The notes under the pieces: generated by a model
Database searches by the model: none
Seen by the model: only the letters and a program-made list of their open reading frames with translations
What the model was told of the DNA's origin: nothing
Shown here: piece after piece, positions 18,306-26,677 of the stretch
Numbering within the stretch: position 1 is the stretch's first letter
How the letters are laid out: every line of letters begins with the position of its first letter
NCBI RefSeq assembly: GCF_001431045.1
Contig: NZ_BCLE01000030.1
Coordinates: forward strand, 1 to 64,000
Direction of reading: 5' to 3'
DNA length: 64,000 nt
Origin: Streptococcus orisasini
GTDB lineage: Bacteria; Bacillota; Bacilli; Lactobacillales; Streptococcaceae
Made by a program: the position numbers and the translations under genes

Positions 18306-19325
18306 ATGGAAAACCACTTGCACCAATTAGCAAAAGCAGAATTGCACTGTCATTTGGATGGTTCCTTATCGTTTGAGGCTATTCGAGAATTAGCTAAAAT
18401 GGCTAATATAGCTTTGCCTGAATCAGACAGCGAACTAGCAAGATTAGTAACTGCTCCTGAGAACTCAGAGACCTTGCTTGATTATTTAAAGACATTCGAT
18501 TTTATTCGCCCACTGTTACAGACACAGGAAGCTCTTCGTCTGGCGGCTTATGATGTAGCTCGGCAGGCAGCAAAAGAACATGTTATTTATATTGAGATTC
18601 GGTTTGCACCCGAGCTGTCTATGGATAAGGGGTTGACGGCTGTTCAGACGGTGGAGGCAGTAGAAGAAGGGTTGAGGCAAGCTCAGGTTGACTTTGGTAT
18701 TGTCGCTAAGGCCTTAATTTGCGGTATGAGACAGTCTTCTCAGCAGCTGACAAAAGACATTTTTGAGCAGATTGATGGTGCGGAAGGACTGGACTATGCT
18801 GGTTTTGACTTTGCTGGCAATGAACATGATTTTCCACCAGAAGCTATAGCTGAGCTTATCCGTCACACACAGAGTTTAGACCGGCCTATGACCTTTCATG
18901 CTGGCGAGTGCGGCTGTCCCAGCCATATAGCTCAAGCTCTTGCTCTAGGAATTAAGCGTTTGGGACATGTAACGGCTATCCATGATCACCCTGACATCTT
19001 AGAGGAATTTGTAAAAAAGGGAGCAACTGCTGAACTTTGCTTAACCAGTAATTTACAAACCAAGGCTGCTGAATCGCTAGCAGACTTTCCTTACCATGAA
19101 CTGTATGATAGTGGTGCTAATATAACCATTAATACGGACAATCGGACTGTTTCTCATACAAATCTGACAAGGGAATATCAACTGTTTGCTAAATATTTCG
19201 GCACCAGCACAGCAGACTTTTACCGTTTTAACCGAAATGCTTTGCAAGCTTCCTTTGCATCTAACTCTGAGAAAGAAGAACTTCTTGGAAAACTAAGAGC
19301 TGTCTATGCTTCTTATCTCAACTAA
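18306..19325 (+). CDS. add: Adenosine deaminase
   Basis: 339 aa TIM-barrel hydrolase converting adenosine to inosine. Zinc ligands are in [10 protein letters not shown] (about 12-21). The catalytic block is FHAGECG near 197-203 (His and Glu), followed by [12 protein letters not shown] near 218-229 and NTDNRTVSH near 277, which supplies the zinc-binding Asp. Full length. It has GGAGTTAC at the start and probably its own promoter in the 95-nt gap that separates it from the divergent transferase gene. It is followed by flavodoxin with a separate promoter. Confidence 0.93.
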   Translation: MENHLHQLAKAELHCHLDGSLSFEAIRELAKMANIALPESDSELARLVTAPENSETLLDYLKTFDFIRPLLQTQEALRLAAYDVARQAAKEHVIYIEIRFAPELSMDKGLTAVQTVEAVEEGLRQAQVDFGIVAKALICGMRQSSQQLTKDIFEQIDGAEGLDYAGFDFAGNEHDFPPEAIAELIRHTQSLDRPMTFHAGECGCPSHIAQALALGIKRLGHVTAIHDHPDILEEFVKKGATAELCLTSNLQTKAAESLADFPYHELYDSGANITINTDNRTVSHTNLTREYQLFAKYFGTSTADFYRFNRNALQASFASNSEKEELLGKLRAVYASYLN

Positions 19326-19350
19326 AGGTATTTTAAAAGTCATGAAACTG

Positions 19351-19359
19351 TGATATAAT
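19351..19359 (+). promoter_or_regulatory. Extended -10 promoter for flavodoxin
   Basis: TGATATAAT, 27 nt before the flavodoxin start. Confidence 0.5.
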
Positions 19360-19386
19360 CAGACTAGTTTTATTTTGGAGGATATT

Positions 19387-19830
19387 ATGGCTTTCGCTAA
19401 AATTGTTTTTGCCAGTATGACAGGAAATACAGAGGAAATTGCTGACATTGTTGCTCAAAAGTTAGAGGAATTAGGACACACAGTAGATGTGGATGAATGC
19501 ACGACAGTAGATGCGGATGAATTTCAGGATGCTGATATTGCTATTGTAGCCAGCTATACCTATGGTGACGGCGAACTTCCTGATGAGATTGTAGATTTTT
19601 ATGAAGATTTGCAGGATCTTGATCTTTCAGGCAAGATTTACGGTGTTGTTGGTTCTGGTGATACTTTTTACGATGATTTTTGCAAGTCTGTCGATGATTT
19701 TGAATTGGCTTTTGAAGGAACAGGTGCTACAAAGGGAGCTGATTCTGTCAAGGTTGATTTGGCGGCAGAGGATGAAGATATTGACAATCTTGAGCGATTT
19801 GCAGAAGAAATTTCTAATAAAGTTGGCTAA
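19387..19830 (+). CDS. Flavodoxin
   Basis: 147 aa. The FMN phosphate loop is ASMTGNTEEIAD (about 8-19), and YTYGDGELPDE near 57-67 and VVGSGDTFYDDFCKSVDDF near 86-104 supply the isoalloxazine-binding loops. It is strongly acidic, as expected for a low-potential electron carrier. ATG 19387 follows TTGGAGGA at 7 nt; the open frame starting 12 nt earlier has no ribosome site. It may supply electrons to radical or Fe-S enzymes; the neighbouring sufB and the activase system are possible but unproven partners. Confidence 0.93.
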   Translation: MAFAKIVFASMTGNTEEIADIVAQKLEELGHTVDVDECTTVDADEFQDADIAIVASYTYGDGELPDEIVDFYEDLQDLDLSGKIYGVVGSGDTFYDDFCKSVDDFELAFEGTGATKGADSVKVDLAAEDEDIDNLERFAEEISNKVG

Positions 19831-19849
19831 AAAATACAGTAAGATGAGG

Positions 19850-19897
19850 AGTAAATTGCTTTAACCCCTAGGTTAAAACAGTTTGCTGCTTTTTTTT
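19850..19897 (+). terminator. Strong terminator after flavodoxin
   Basis: A 17-bp stem with three G-U pairs (19850-19866 with 19871-19887) around the 4-nt loop CCTA, followed by GCTTTTTTTT. Confidence 0.85.
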
Positions 19898-20045
19898 ATA
19901 ATTGTTGTTTGTAAAAATCTTTGCTGCTCAGCTATGAAAACTTGGAGTTAAATATCTGAATTTTCAGTGGAAAAGGAGTATAATGAAAAGGAAAGTGAAT
20001 GCTGTCACTGACTAATTTTACACCTTACTGTGGAGGTGAAAGGTA

Positions 20046-21428
20046 TTGAAAAATAGAGACTATGCTTTTGGTTTTCATGATGATATAAAACCTTTGTATT
20101 CAACCGGCAAGGGTTTAACAGAAGAAATTGTTAGGGATATTTCTGAGATAAAAAATGAGCCTGAGTGGATGCTGGATTATCGCTTGCGCAGTTTGAAGCT
20201 CTTTCATCAACTGCCCATGCCCGATTGGGGGCCAGATTTATCCGGTATTAATTTTGATGATGTTATTTATTATCAAAAACTAAGCGGAGAGCCTTCCAGA
20301 AGCTGGGAGGATGTTCCCGAAGATATTAAGAAAACGTTTGAGCGTTTGGGCATTCCAGAAGCAGAACGTCAGTTTTTATCTGGAGCGGTGGCTCAGTATG
20401 AATCAGAAGTGGTTTACCACAATATGAAAGAGGAATTTGAAAAGCAAGGGATTATTTTTACGGATACAGACACAGCCCTGCAGGAATATCCTGACCTTGT
20501 TAAAAAGTATTTTGCGACAGTTGTCTCGCCGGCTGAGCATAAATTTGCTGCCTTAAACGGGGCTGTCTGGTCAGGAGGGACTTTTATTTATGTTCCTAAA
20601 GGTGTTCAGTGTCAGATTCCTGTGCAAACCTATTTTCGGATTAATGGTGAAAATGCCGGTCAATTTGAACGTTCTCTTATAATTGTTGAAGAAGGAGCTT
20701 CCATCCAATACATTGAAGGCTGTACAGCACCTACCTATTCGACAAACAGTTTGCATGCAGCCACTGTTGAAATTATTGTTAAGCGTGATGCGTCATTCCG
20801 CTACACCACCATTCAGAACTGGTCCGATAATGTTTACAACCTTGTTACCGAACGCGGTACGGTTGAAGAAAATGGAACGCTGGAATGGATTGACGGCAAT
20901 CTGGGCAGCAAGGTCAATATGAAGTATCCGTGTTCGATTTTAACTGGCCCGCATGCTAGAACATCTGTTTTGTCCATGTCCTTTGCCAATTACGGCCAGC
21001 ATCTGGACGCCGGCTGCAAGGTTTACCATAACGCACCCCATACATCCAGCACGCTGATTTCAAAGTCGGTTGCCAAAGACGGCGGCAAAACAGATTATCG
21101 AGGTACGGTTAAGTTTGGCAGGGACAGCTCGGGTTCTAAATCACATATTGAATGTGATACGATTTTGATGGACGGTGAGTCCAGTTCAGATACCATTCCT
21201 TTCAATGAAATTCATAATTCAAACGTTTCTTTGGAACATGAAGCTAAGGTTTCCAAGGTTTCCGAAGAGCAGCTCTATTATATTATGAGCCGAGGAATCA
21301 GCGAAGAAGAGGCTACTGCCATGATTATCAATGGCTTTATGGATCCGATTACCAAAGAACTGCCGATGGAATATGCAGTAGAGCTAAATGCTTTAATTAA
21401 CATGAGCATGGAAGGTTCAGTTGGTTAA
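20046..21428 (+). CDS. sufB: Fe-S cluster assembly protein SufB (stand-alone gene)
   Basis: 460 aa, full length. It matches SufB throughout: [19 protein letters not shown] at the start, [20 protein letters not shown] near 80, [13 protein letters not shown] near 176, [17 protein letters not shown] near 222 and the C-terminal [17 protein letters not shown]. SufB is the scaffold of the SufBCD complex and is normally the last gene of sufCDSUB. Here it is alone, with a TTG start (GGAGG at 20032-20036) and its own terminator. The main operon is presumably elsewhere and this is either a relocated or second copy. The TTG is supported because no in-frame ATG follows for many residues. Confidence 0.9.
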   Translation: MKNRDYAFGFHDDIKPLYSTGKGLTEEIVRDISEIKNEPEWMLDYRLRSLKLFHQLPMPDWGPDLSGINFDDVIYYQKLSGEPSRSWEDVPEDIKKTFERLGIPEAERQFLSGAVAQYESEVVYHNMKEEFEKQGIIFTDTDTALQEYPDLVKKYFATVVSPAEHKFAALNGAVWSGGTFIYVPKGVQCQIPVQTYFRINGENAGQFERSLIIVEEGASIQYIEGCTAPTYSTNSLHAATVEIIVKRDASFRYTTIQNWSDNVYNLVTERGTVEENGTLEWIDGNLGSKVNMKYPCSILTGPHARTSVLSMSFANYGQHLDAGCKVYHNAPHTSSTLISKSVAKDGGKTDYRGTVKFGRDSSGSKSHIECDTILMDGESSSDTIPFNEIHNSNVSLEHEAKVSKVSEEQLYYIMSRGISEEEATAMIINGFMDPITKELPMEYAVELNALINMSMEGSVG

Positions 21429-21450
21429 CAAAATTTTATTAAAAATCAAA

Positions 21451-21492
21451 AGGGAGTGGGACAGACAGCCATCATGGTTATTGTCCGCTCCC
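21451..21492 (+). terminator. Terminator after sufB
   Basis: AGGGAGTGGGACA pairs with TGTCCGCTCCCT; the loop includes CAGCCATCATGG. Same hairpin family as 1926 and 14408. Confidence 0.7.
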
Positions 21493-21530
21493 TAAATTTA
21501 TGGTTTTATTGGCAAAGCAGCAGCTAAGGC

Positions 21531-21587
21531 TTGTCTATTTTTGAGAAAATGCTATAATAGTAATATACTTAACCAGTTAAGTATATT
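21531..21587 (+). promoter_or_regulatory. rpsN2 promoter with overlapping AdcR operator
   Basis: TTGTCT (21531-21536), 16 nt, TATAAT (21553-21558, preceded by TGC). Immediately downstream, TTAACCAGTTAA (21569-21580) is an exact AdcR box set in a larger palindrome with 12-bp arms, AATATACTTAAC and GTTAAGTATATT (21562-21587). Binding here would block transcription when zinc is plentiful. Confidence 0.88.
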
Positions 21588-21611
21588 AAGTTTTTTTCAA
21601 GGGAGATAATA

Positions 21612-21881
21612 ATGGCAAAAAAATCTAAGATTGCAAGATATCATAGACAGTTAGAACTTATTGAGAAGTATGCAGATTTACGTCGTGAGCTCAAGGCCAA
21701 AGGGGACTATGAAGCTCTGCGCAAGCTTCCGCGGGATTCCAATCCTAACCGTCTTAAAAATCGCGATCGTATTGATGGCCGTCCTCATGCTTATATGCGA
21801 AAATTTGGTGTCAGCCGCATCAATTTTAGGCAACTGGCTCATGAAGGGAAAATTCCAGAGGTAAAAAAGGCTTCTTGGTAA
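21612..21881 (+). CDS. rpsN2: 30S ribosomal protein S14, zinc-independent form
   Basis: 89 aa, the long form of S14 ([39 protein letters not shown]). It has no cysteine, so it lacks the zinc ribbon of the short paralogue that sits in the main ribosomal protein cluster. Together with the AdcR box in front, this marks it as the replacement used when zinc is scarce. Clear GGGAGA ribosome site; monocistronic. Confidence 0.96.
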   Translation: MAKKSKIARYHRQLELIEKYADLRRELKAKGDYEALRKLPRDSNPNRLKNRDRIDGRPHAYMRKFGVSRINFRQLAHEGKIPEVKKASW

Positions 21882-21954
21882 TGAATTGCGAGCATGGGAG
21901 TGCAATAGGCCTGAGGACATGGAAAGCTACTTATTTGATTGAGTTGGCAGAAGC

Positions 21955-21983
21955 TTGAATTTTCTGATGCTTTCTTTTATAAT
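21955..21983 (+). promoter_or_regulatory. Promoter of the TVP38-type gene
   Basis: TTGAAT (21955-21960), 17 nt, TATAAT (21978-21983). It shows that translation cannot start at the TTG at 21955. Confidence 0.7.
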
Positions 21984-22032
21984 AGGCAAACAAATAGACG
22001 TTTTACTGGATATTTATGTTTGTCTTAGAGAA

Positions 22033-22713
22033 ATGATGAAAAAAATACATGTAAGATATAAGCAAATCAGGCGTTTCTTTTTGCTGCTGGGGCTGATGAT
22101 AATGGCTGCTTACCTTGTCTTTGTGCTCTGCCGGTATTGGAATCGCTGGCTGCTGCTTTTAAATCCTCAGTCAACCATCAAAGATTTTGAACAGCATTTG
22201 CGCTCAGAAAATATTTTAAACTTTGTTATTTTAACGTTTTTAACAAGTCTGACGTCCGCCATTCCTTTTTTGTCCAGCTCTGTTTTGTCAATTTTTAATG
22301 GTCTGGTTTTTGGACCTTGGCTGGGTATTTTGATGAATATCAGCGGTAATATGATAGGGCATTTTTTCCTTATTCAAATCATGGCTCGTGTCGATTTAAC
22401 AGAAAAAGATAATCAGCTAAATGAACAGCTGGATAAACTTTCACAGCTTAAAAATCCTTATTTGGCTTTAACACTGGGGTATATGATTCCTTTTATCCCG
22501 TCGTTTTTAGTGGATTATACGGCTCTTGATACCAAGGTGCCCTGGCAGCGCTGGCTAGTCTGCTTGTTGCTGGGAGTGACGCCAACCAGTGTCCTCTATG
22601 CTTTTGGCGGCCATGCTATTATACGAGGTAATGTGAAGCAACTAGTTATCATTGCTGCCATTATCCTTGTTTGTCTTTTCATTTATAAAATTTTTGAGAA
22701 AAAGAAAGGCTAG
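22033..22713 (+). CDS. TVP38/TMEM64 family membrane protein
   Basis: 226 aa integral membrane protein of the DedA/VTT superfamily. Membrane segments are at about 14-36, 60-85, 90-120 and 150-215. The VTT core is visible as SSSVLSIFNGLVFGPWLGILMNISGN and the later YMIPFIPSFLVDYTA block. Relatives act in membrane lipid or cation homeostasis; the specific role is unknown. The start is ATG 22033 (or 22036), because a promoter occupies 21955-21983; the Shine-Dalgarno is weak (AGAGAAA). Confidence 0.8.
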   Translation: MMKKIHVRYKQIRRFFLLLGLMIMAAYLVFVLCRYWNRWLLLLNPQSTIKDFEQHLRSENILNFVILTFLTSLTSAIPFLSSSVLSIFNGLVFGPWLGILMNISGNMIGHFFLIQIMARVDLTEKDNQLNEQLDKLSQLKNPYLALTLGYMIPFIPSFLVDYTALDTKVPWQRWLVCLLLGVTPTSVLYAFGGHAIIRGNVKQLVIIAAIILVCLFIYKIFEKKKG

Positions 22714-22739
22714 AAGCAGGGCCTTTTTTTTGCTATAAT
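22703..22739 (+). promoter_or_regulatory. Compact terminator and promoter between the TVP38-type gene and chorismate mutase
   Basis: AAAGGC...GCCTTTTTTTT (ending about 22730) is a small terminator overlapping the stop codon. It is followed at once by TGCTATAAT (22731-22739), an extended -10 only 19 nt before the next start, so the messenger has a very short leader. Confidence 0.6.
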
Positions 22740-22757
22740 GAAGCAAAGGAGTATATG

Positions 22758-23048
22758 ATGGATTTACAAGATATTAGAAGGCAGATTGATGCTGTTGATA
22801 AAGAATTAGTTTCTTGTTTAGAAAAGCGAATGGATTTAGTCAGTCAGGTTGCTGCTTACAAAAAGGCAAGTGGCAAGGCGGTGCTGGATTCCAAACGTGA
22901 GGAGCTCCTGCTGCAAAGAATAGCAGAACTGACTGCCAATAATGCCTACCGTTCGGCTGTTTTAGCGACTTTTACGGATATTCTCAAGCATTCAAGAGAG
23001 TATCAGATGAAAGTATTGGGAGAGGATGCAGATGAAAGCCTTTCTTGA
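22758..23048 (+). CDS. Chorismate mutase (AroQ class)
   Basis: 96 aa all-helical AroQ-type mutase converting chorismate to prephenate. DLQDIRRQIDAVDKELVSCLEKRMDLV carries the first catalytic Arg, and the second helix block VAAYKKASGKAVLDSKREELLL carries the Lys/Arg pair. It is a stand-alone mutase, not fused to a dehydratase. ATG 22758 has AAAGGAG at 6 nt. It overlaps the downstream CLC gene by 17 nt, so the two are translationally linked, although no functional link is obvious. Confidence 0.9.
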   Translation: MDLQDIRRQIDAVDKELVSCLEKRMDLVSQVAAYKKASGKAVLDSKREELLLQRIAELTANNAYRSAVLATFTDILKHSREYQMKVLGEDADESLS

Positions 23049-24249
23049 TTTAGAGAAAAATATTCGCCTGCTGCTGGTATCGGCAGCAGCTATTCTTGTT
23101 GGCTTGCTGGTTGGTGTTGTTGACATGGTTTTTGGTGTTGTTCTAAATGCCTTGACAGTCTTTAGAGCCAGTCATTTTTTATTTCTTATTCCCTTTTTGC
23201 CTCTATCTGGTCTTTTGATTGTTTTTCTTTATGACCGTTTTGGCGGTAAGAGTATCAAGGGAATGGGGCTGGTTTTTGATGTGGCTGATAAAAAGGAAGT
23301 AGCTATTCCTAAAAGACTGGTTCCTTTAGCCATTTTTTCGACCTGGCTGACCCATCTGTTTGGCGGCAGTGCCGGCCGTGAAGGAGTGGCTGTTCAGATA
23401 GGAGCAGCTCTGTCTCATGCTTTCTCCCCTATTTTTACATTTAAGGAATCTTCAAGAAGTTTCCTAGTTATCGGAATTGCAGCTGGTTTTGCAGGACTTT
23501 TTCAAACACCTATAGCAGCCATATTATTTGCTCTTGAAGTTCTTGTGATTGGCCGATTAGAGCTAGCCGCACTTCTGCCAACTTGTTTAGCAGCTTATAC
23601 GGCAAGCTATACTTCACATTTGCTGGGATTGAAAAAATTTACCCGCTTGATAGAGGTAAATATGGAACTCAATCCTCTGCTCTTTTTAAAATTTGCTCTT
23701 TTGGGCATATTGTTTGGGTTGACAGGAACTTTTTTTGCCTATTTATTAAGAAGAACCAAGCTAGCCTTGGTGTTGCGTTTTAGAAGACCTTATCAGCGCA
23801 TATTGATCATAGGTTTGCTGCTCAGTGTTCTTTTGCTCGTATTAGGGACTGGACGTTATTGTGGTTTAAGCACTGATTTGATAGTAGCTAGTTTTTCAAA
23901 GAATGGTAGTGTTTACCCATTTGACTGGTTTCTCAAACTGCTTTTAACCGTTCTGACTTTGTCTGCAGGTTATCAAGGCGGTGAAGTAATGCCCATGTTT
24001 ACAATCGGAGCGACTCTCGGTGCGGTACTGGCTCCTTTATTTAGCCTGCCGACAGCCTTTGTTGCTGCCCTTGGCTATGCCAGTGTCTTCGGCAGCGGAA
24101 CAGGAACTTTTTTAGCTCCTATTTTCATTGGCGGTGAAATTTTTGGTTTTAACAATATTCCTTACTTTTTTATTGTGGTTTGCTTTGCTAGCATTGTTAA
24201 AAAACGGATCAGCGTTTATGGTGCTCAAAAGGTAATTCCCAAAATTTAA
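23032..24249 (+). CDS. CLC family antiporter, fluoride type (first of a tandem pair)
   Basis: 405 aa with about 10 hydrophobic helices. GGSAGREGVAVQIG carries the gating glutamate at residue 118. The anion-filter loop is KSIKGMGL with Met78, and the motif after the gating glutamate is VAVQ instead of Pro. These are features of the CLC-F branch that exports fluoride in exchange for protons, not of chloride CLCs. The repeat GGEVMPMFTIGATLGAV occurs near 320. The start at 23032 is 6 nt after GGGAGAGG, within the end of the chorismate mutase gene. Tandem CLC-F genes confer fluoride resistance in S. mutans. Confidence 0.85.
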   Translation: MKAFLDLEKNIRLLLVSAAAILVGLLVGVVDMVFGVVLNALTVFRASHFLFLIPFLPLSGLLIVFLYDRFGGKSIKGMGLVFDVADKKEVAIPKRLVPLAIFSTWLTHLFGGSAGREGVAVQIGAALSHAFSPIFTFKESSRSFLVIGIAAGFAGLFQTPIAAILFALEVLVIGRLELAALLPTCLAAYTASYTSHLLGLKKFTRLIEVNMELNPLLFLKFALLGILFGLTGTFFAYLLRRTKLALVLRFRRPYQRILIIGLLLSVLLLVLGTGRYCGLSTDLIVASFSKNGSVYPFDWFLKLLLTVLTLSAGYQGGEVMPMFTIGATLGAVLAPLFSLPTAFVAALGYASVFGSGTGTFLAPIFIGGEIFGFNNIPYFFIVVCFASIVKKRISVYGAQKVIPKI

Positions 24250-24307
24250 TAGGAGGAATGTATAAGAATGAGCTGCAGGCTGTGTTTCTTATTTTTAAGG
24301 GAGTATC

Positions 24308-25534
24308 ATGATTGAAAAGAAAATTCAGGAAGTCAAGGAACTTCCTTATTCTGTCTTGCTCTTACTAGCTTTTATGGGCATCTTTATAGGTGTTGTTGCA
24401 GGAGCAATTGCTGCTGTTTTTGGCCGTGTGCTTTTGTACCTGACTGCTGTTAGAGAGATGAATCCGTGGCCCTGGCTGCCTTTTTTAGGCTTTATCGGCT
24501 TAGCCATCGTCTATGCTTACCGAAATTTTGGCGGAAAGAGTAGCAAGGGCATGAGCCTGTTGTTTCAAGTTGGTTTTGATGAAGAAGAAATTATTCCCAA
24601 GCGTTTAGTACCCATGGTTATTGTGACCACCTGGCTGACCCATCTGTTTGGCGGTAGTGCTGGTCGTGAAGGTGTTGCAGTGCAGCTGGGAGCAACTGTT
24701 GCTCATTGGTTTAGCCGCTTTTATCATTTTCCCAATAAATCGCATATTTTTCTCCTTACTGGAATGGCCGCTGGTTTTGCAGGCCTCTTTCAGACACCGA
24801 TGGCAGCGATTTTATTTGCCTTAGAAGTCTTGGTTGTTGGCAGCCTTGGGCTTAGTGCCTTGCTGCCGATGACTCTAGCCTCTTTTACTGCCAGCCTGAC
24901 TTCGCACAGTCTGGGTTTGGAGAAATTTTCCCATGCGCTTTCTAAGACCTTTCCTTTGACCCCAAAACTATTTGGAATCCTGCTTGTTCTTGGTCTTTTC
25001 TTTGGTTTGGCTGGAAATTTTTTTGCTTATCTTTTGGCATGGTTCAAGCAAGTACAAGCGCGCCTATTTCCTAATCCTTACCTAAGAATTTTGTTGGTCG
25101 GATCAATACTGGCTATTCTTTTTCTCAGCCTTCATCAGGGACGTTATTCAGGTCTTGGAACTAATCTGATTGAGGCCAGTTTTTCCGGAAAGCAGATTTA
25201 TGCTTACGACTGGCTGCTTAAATTACTATTGACAGTTCTGACTTTGGCAGCAGGTTTTCAAGGCGGTGAAGTAACGCCTTTATTTGCAATCGGCTCTTCC
25301 TTGGGTGTCCTTTTGGCTGGAATTTTTGGTTTGCCAATTGAACTAGCAGCAGCCCTTGGTTACATTAGTGTTTTTGGCAGTGCCACTAATACCTACCTAG
25401 CACCAATTTTTATTGGAGGAGAAGTTTTTGGCTATCAGAATCTGCCGGCTTATTTCATTGCAGTAACCTTTGCTTATATTGTCAGTCGCAGGCATTCCAT
25501 CTACCCGCTTCAAAAAATCAGAGAAAGGGTCTAG
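24308..25534 (+). CDS. CLC family antiporter, fluoride type (second of a tandem pair)
   Basis: 408 aa, a diverged paralogue of the preceding gene over its full length. It has the same signatures: HLFGGSAGREGVAVQLG with gating Glu121, KSSKGMSLLF with the filter Met, and GGEVTPLFAIGSSLGVLLAG near 320. It is separated from its neighbour by 58 nt with GGGAG before the ATG and no terminator, so it is probably co-transcribed. CLC proteins work as dimers, so hetero-dimers are conceivable. Confidence 0.85.
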   Translation: MIEKKIQEVKELPYSVLLLLAFMGIFIGVVAGAIAAVFGRVLLYLTAVREMNPWPWLPFLGFIGLAIVYAYRNFGGKSSKGMSLLFQVGFDEEEIIPKRLVPMVIVTTWLTHLFGGSAGREGVAVQLGATVAHWFSRFYHFPNKSHIFLLTGMAAGFAGLFQTPMAAILFALEVLVVGSLGLSALLPMTLASFTASLTSHSLGLEKFSHALSKTFPLTPKLFGILLVLGLFFGLAGNFFAYLLAWFKQVQARLFPNPYLRILLVGSILAILFLSLHQGRYSGLGTNLIEASFSGKQIYAYDWLLKLLLTVLTLAAGFQGGEVTPLFAIGSSLGVLLAGIFGLPIELAAALGYISVFGSATNTYLAPIFIGGEVFGYQNLPAYFIAVTFAYIVSRRHSIYPLQKIRERV

Positions 25535-25630
25535 CAGCCAGTAAAGCCCCAATTAACTTCAGTAGTTTGAAGATATTGAGTCATAAATATTGTCATTTGA
25601 TTGCTGAGTATAGCTTTTGTAATATTTTAC

Positions 25631-25743
25631 TTTACAGTTGCTGCAGATTTTGTTACAATATTTTTTGTGTGTAATGGACGCACAAAAACGGCTAATCCGC
25701 TGGGACAGAGCTCTTATGATTAGTAAGATAAGGAGAAGAAAAA
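25631..25743 (+). promoter_or_regulatory. rplS promoter and structured leader
   Basis: TTTACA (25631-25636), 17 nt, TACAAT (25654-25659, preceded by TGT) is a strong promoter. The leader of about 78 nt contains a hairpin built on TTTGTG and CACAAA (about 25663-25686). It could be the L19 leader, an autoregulatory element known upstream of rplS in Bacillus and relatives; I infer this from position, not from a covariance match. Confidence 0.5.
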
Positions 25744-26088
25744 ATGAATCCATTAATTCAAAGTTTGACTGAAGGTCAGCTTCGCACTGATATTCCAAGT
25801 TTCCGTCCTGGTGACACTGTCCGCGTTCACGCTAAGGTTGTCGAAGGAAACCGCGAACGTATTCAGATTTTTGAAGGGGTTGTTATTTCCCGTAAAGGTC
25901 AAGGCATTTCAGAAATGTACACTGTTCGTAAGATTTCAAGCGGTGTCGGAGTTGAACGTACTTTCCCAATTCACACACCACGTGTTGAAAAAATCGAAGT
26001 AGTTCGCCATGGTAAAGTACGCCGTGCTAAACTTTACTACCTGCGTGCCTTGCAAGGTAAAGCTGCACGTATCAAAGAACGTCAGTAA
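25744..26088 (+). CDS. rplS: 50S ribosomal protein L19
   Basis: 114 aa. Diagnostic L19 sequence throughout: [45 protein letters not shown]-type block, and the basic C-terminus [21 protein letters not shown]. Full length; AAGGAGAAG ribosome site; monocistronic with its own promoter and terminator. Codon use is strongly biased, as expected for a ribosomal gene. Confidence 0.97.
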   Translation: MNPLIQSLTEGQLRTDIPSFRPGDTVRVHAKVVEGNRERIQIFEGVVISRKGQGISEMYTVRKISSGVGVERTFPIHTPRVEKIEVVRHGKVRRAKLYYLRALQGKAARIKERQ

Positions 26089-26097
26089 AAATCATTT

Positions 26098-26127
26098 AAA
26101 AAGGTCTTCCATTAGTGAGGCCTTTTT
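26098..26127 (+). terminator. Terminator after rplS
   Basis: AAAAAGGTCT (26098-26107) pairs with AGGCCTTTTT (26118-26127), a 10-bp stem with one G-U pair. Confidence 0.85.
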
Positions 26128-26172
26128 GAATTTTCAAAATTAACAGGGCTATTCTTTATTTGCAAATAGGAG

Positions 26173-26201
26173 TTGCATTCCTTTTTAGTCTACGATACAA
26201 T
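26173..26201 (+). promoter_or_regulatory. Promoter of the tRNA-Arg gene
   Basis: TTGCAT (26173-26178), 17 nt, TACAAT (26196-26201), about 16 nt before the tRNA. Confidence 0.75.
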
Positions 26202-26216
26202 AGAAAGAGTTAATCG

Positions 26217-26288
26217 GTCCCCTTAGTTAAATGGATATAACATCTTCCTCCTAAGAAGCAGTTGCTGGTTCGATTCCGGCAGGGGATA
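26217..26288 (+). tRNA. tRNA-Arg, anticodon CCT
   Basis: Cloverleaf by eye: acceptor GTCCCCT (26217-26223) with AGGGGAT (26281-26287); D stem GTTA/TAAC; anticodon loop CTCCTAA (26248-26254) with CCT, reading AGG; T arm GCTGG-TTCGATT-CCGGC. Discriminator A at 26288; CCA not encoded. Pair 1-72 is G-U and pair 27-43 is a T-C mismatch, but all other pairs hold. Confidence 0.92.
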
Positions 26289-26333
26289 TTTTGAAACGTT
26301 AATTAGAATAGTTTCATTGTTTTGAAAGCCTTT

Positions 26334-26369
26334 AAGCGATGTTGACTGTTGAAATAAGTCGCTTTTTTT
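26334..26369 (+). terminator. Probable terminator after tRNA-Arg
   Basis: AAGCGA (26334-26339) with TCGCTT (26359-26364) followed by TTTTTT. Confidence 0.6.
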
Positions 26370-26643
26370 ATTTTTGAGGATAAAAATTTTTCCTCTACAC
26401 TAAAACAAAGCCTTTTGGACAGTAGCCAACAAGAAATCGAGCCGCAGCTAAGGGCTTTTTTAGTATATCCATTTTTAGATTTATCATCAGTAAATTAAAA
26501 GGTAATTAAAGCAAGGATAATGGTTAAGTATCAAAGAACTGACAGGCAATGCAGCGAAAAAAAGTGATTGGTTTGTTCAATGATTATTTTAATCTTTGTT
26601 AGAGGATTTTAGCTTTTAAGATACTATGAAGTCATAAAAATGA
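26370..26643. other. Intergenic stretch without gene upstream of rodA
   Basis: No ORF with a ribosome site. AAAGCC (about 26410) and GGGCTTTTTT (about 26453) could pair over a 40-nt loop but the stem is weak. Confidence 0.35.
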
Positions 26644-26661
26644 TATAATATTTTCTATAAT
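26641..26661 (+). promoter_or_regulatory. rodA promoter region
   Basis: Extended -10 TGATATAAT (26641-26649) and a second TATAAT at 26656-26661; no clear -35. Confidence 0.45.
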
Positions 26662-26677
26662 ATTCTTAGGAGCAAGC

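Noticed and set aside
22700-23031. Fluoride riboswitch upstream of the CLC pair
   Set aside because: The only leader before the operon is a few bases long and the first CLC start lies inside another gene; no crcB-type motif is visible.
26217-26288. Integrated element at the tRNA-Arg gene
   Set aside because: No duplicated 3' tRNA end, integrase or phage-like gene follows; the next gene is rodA.
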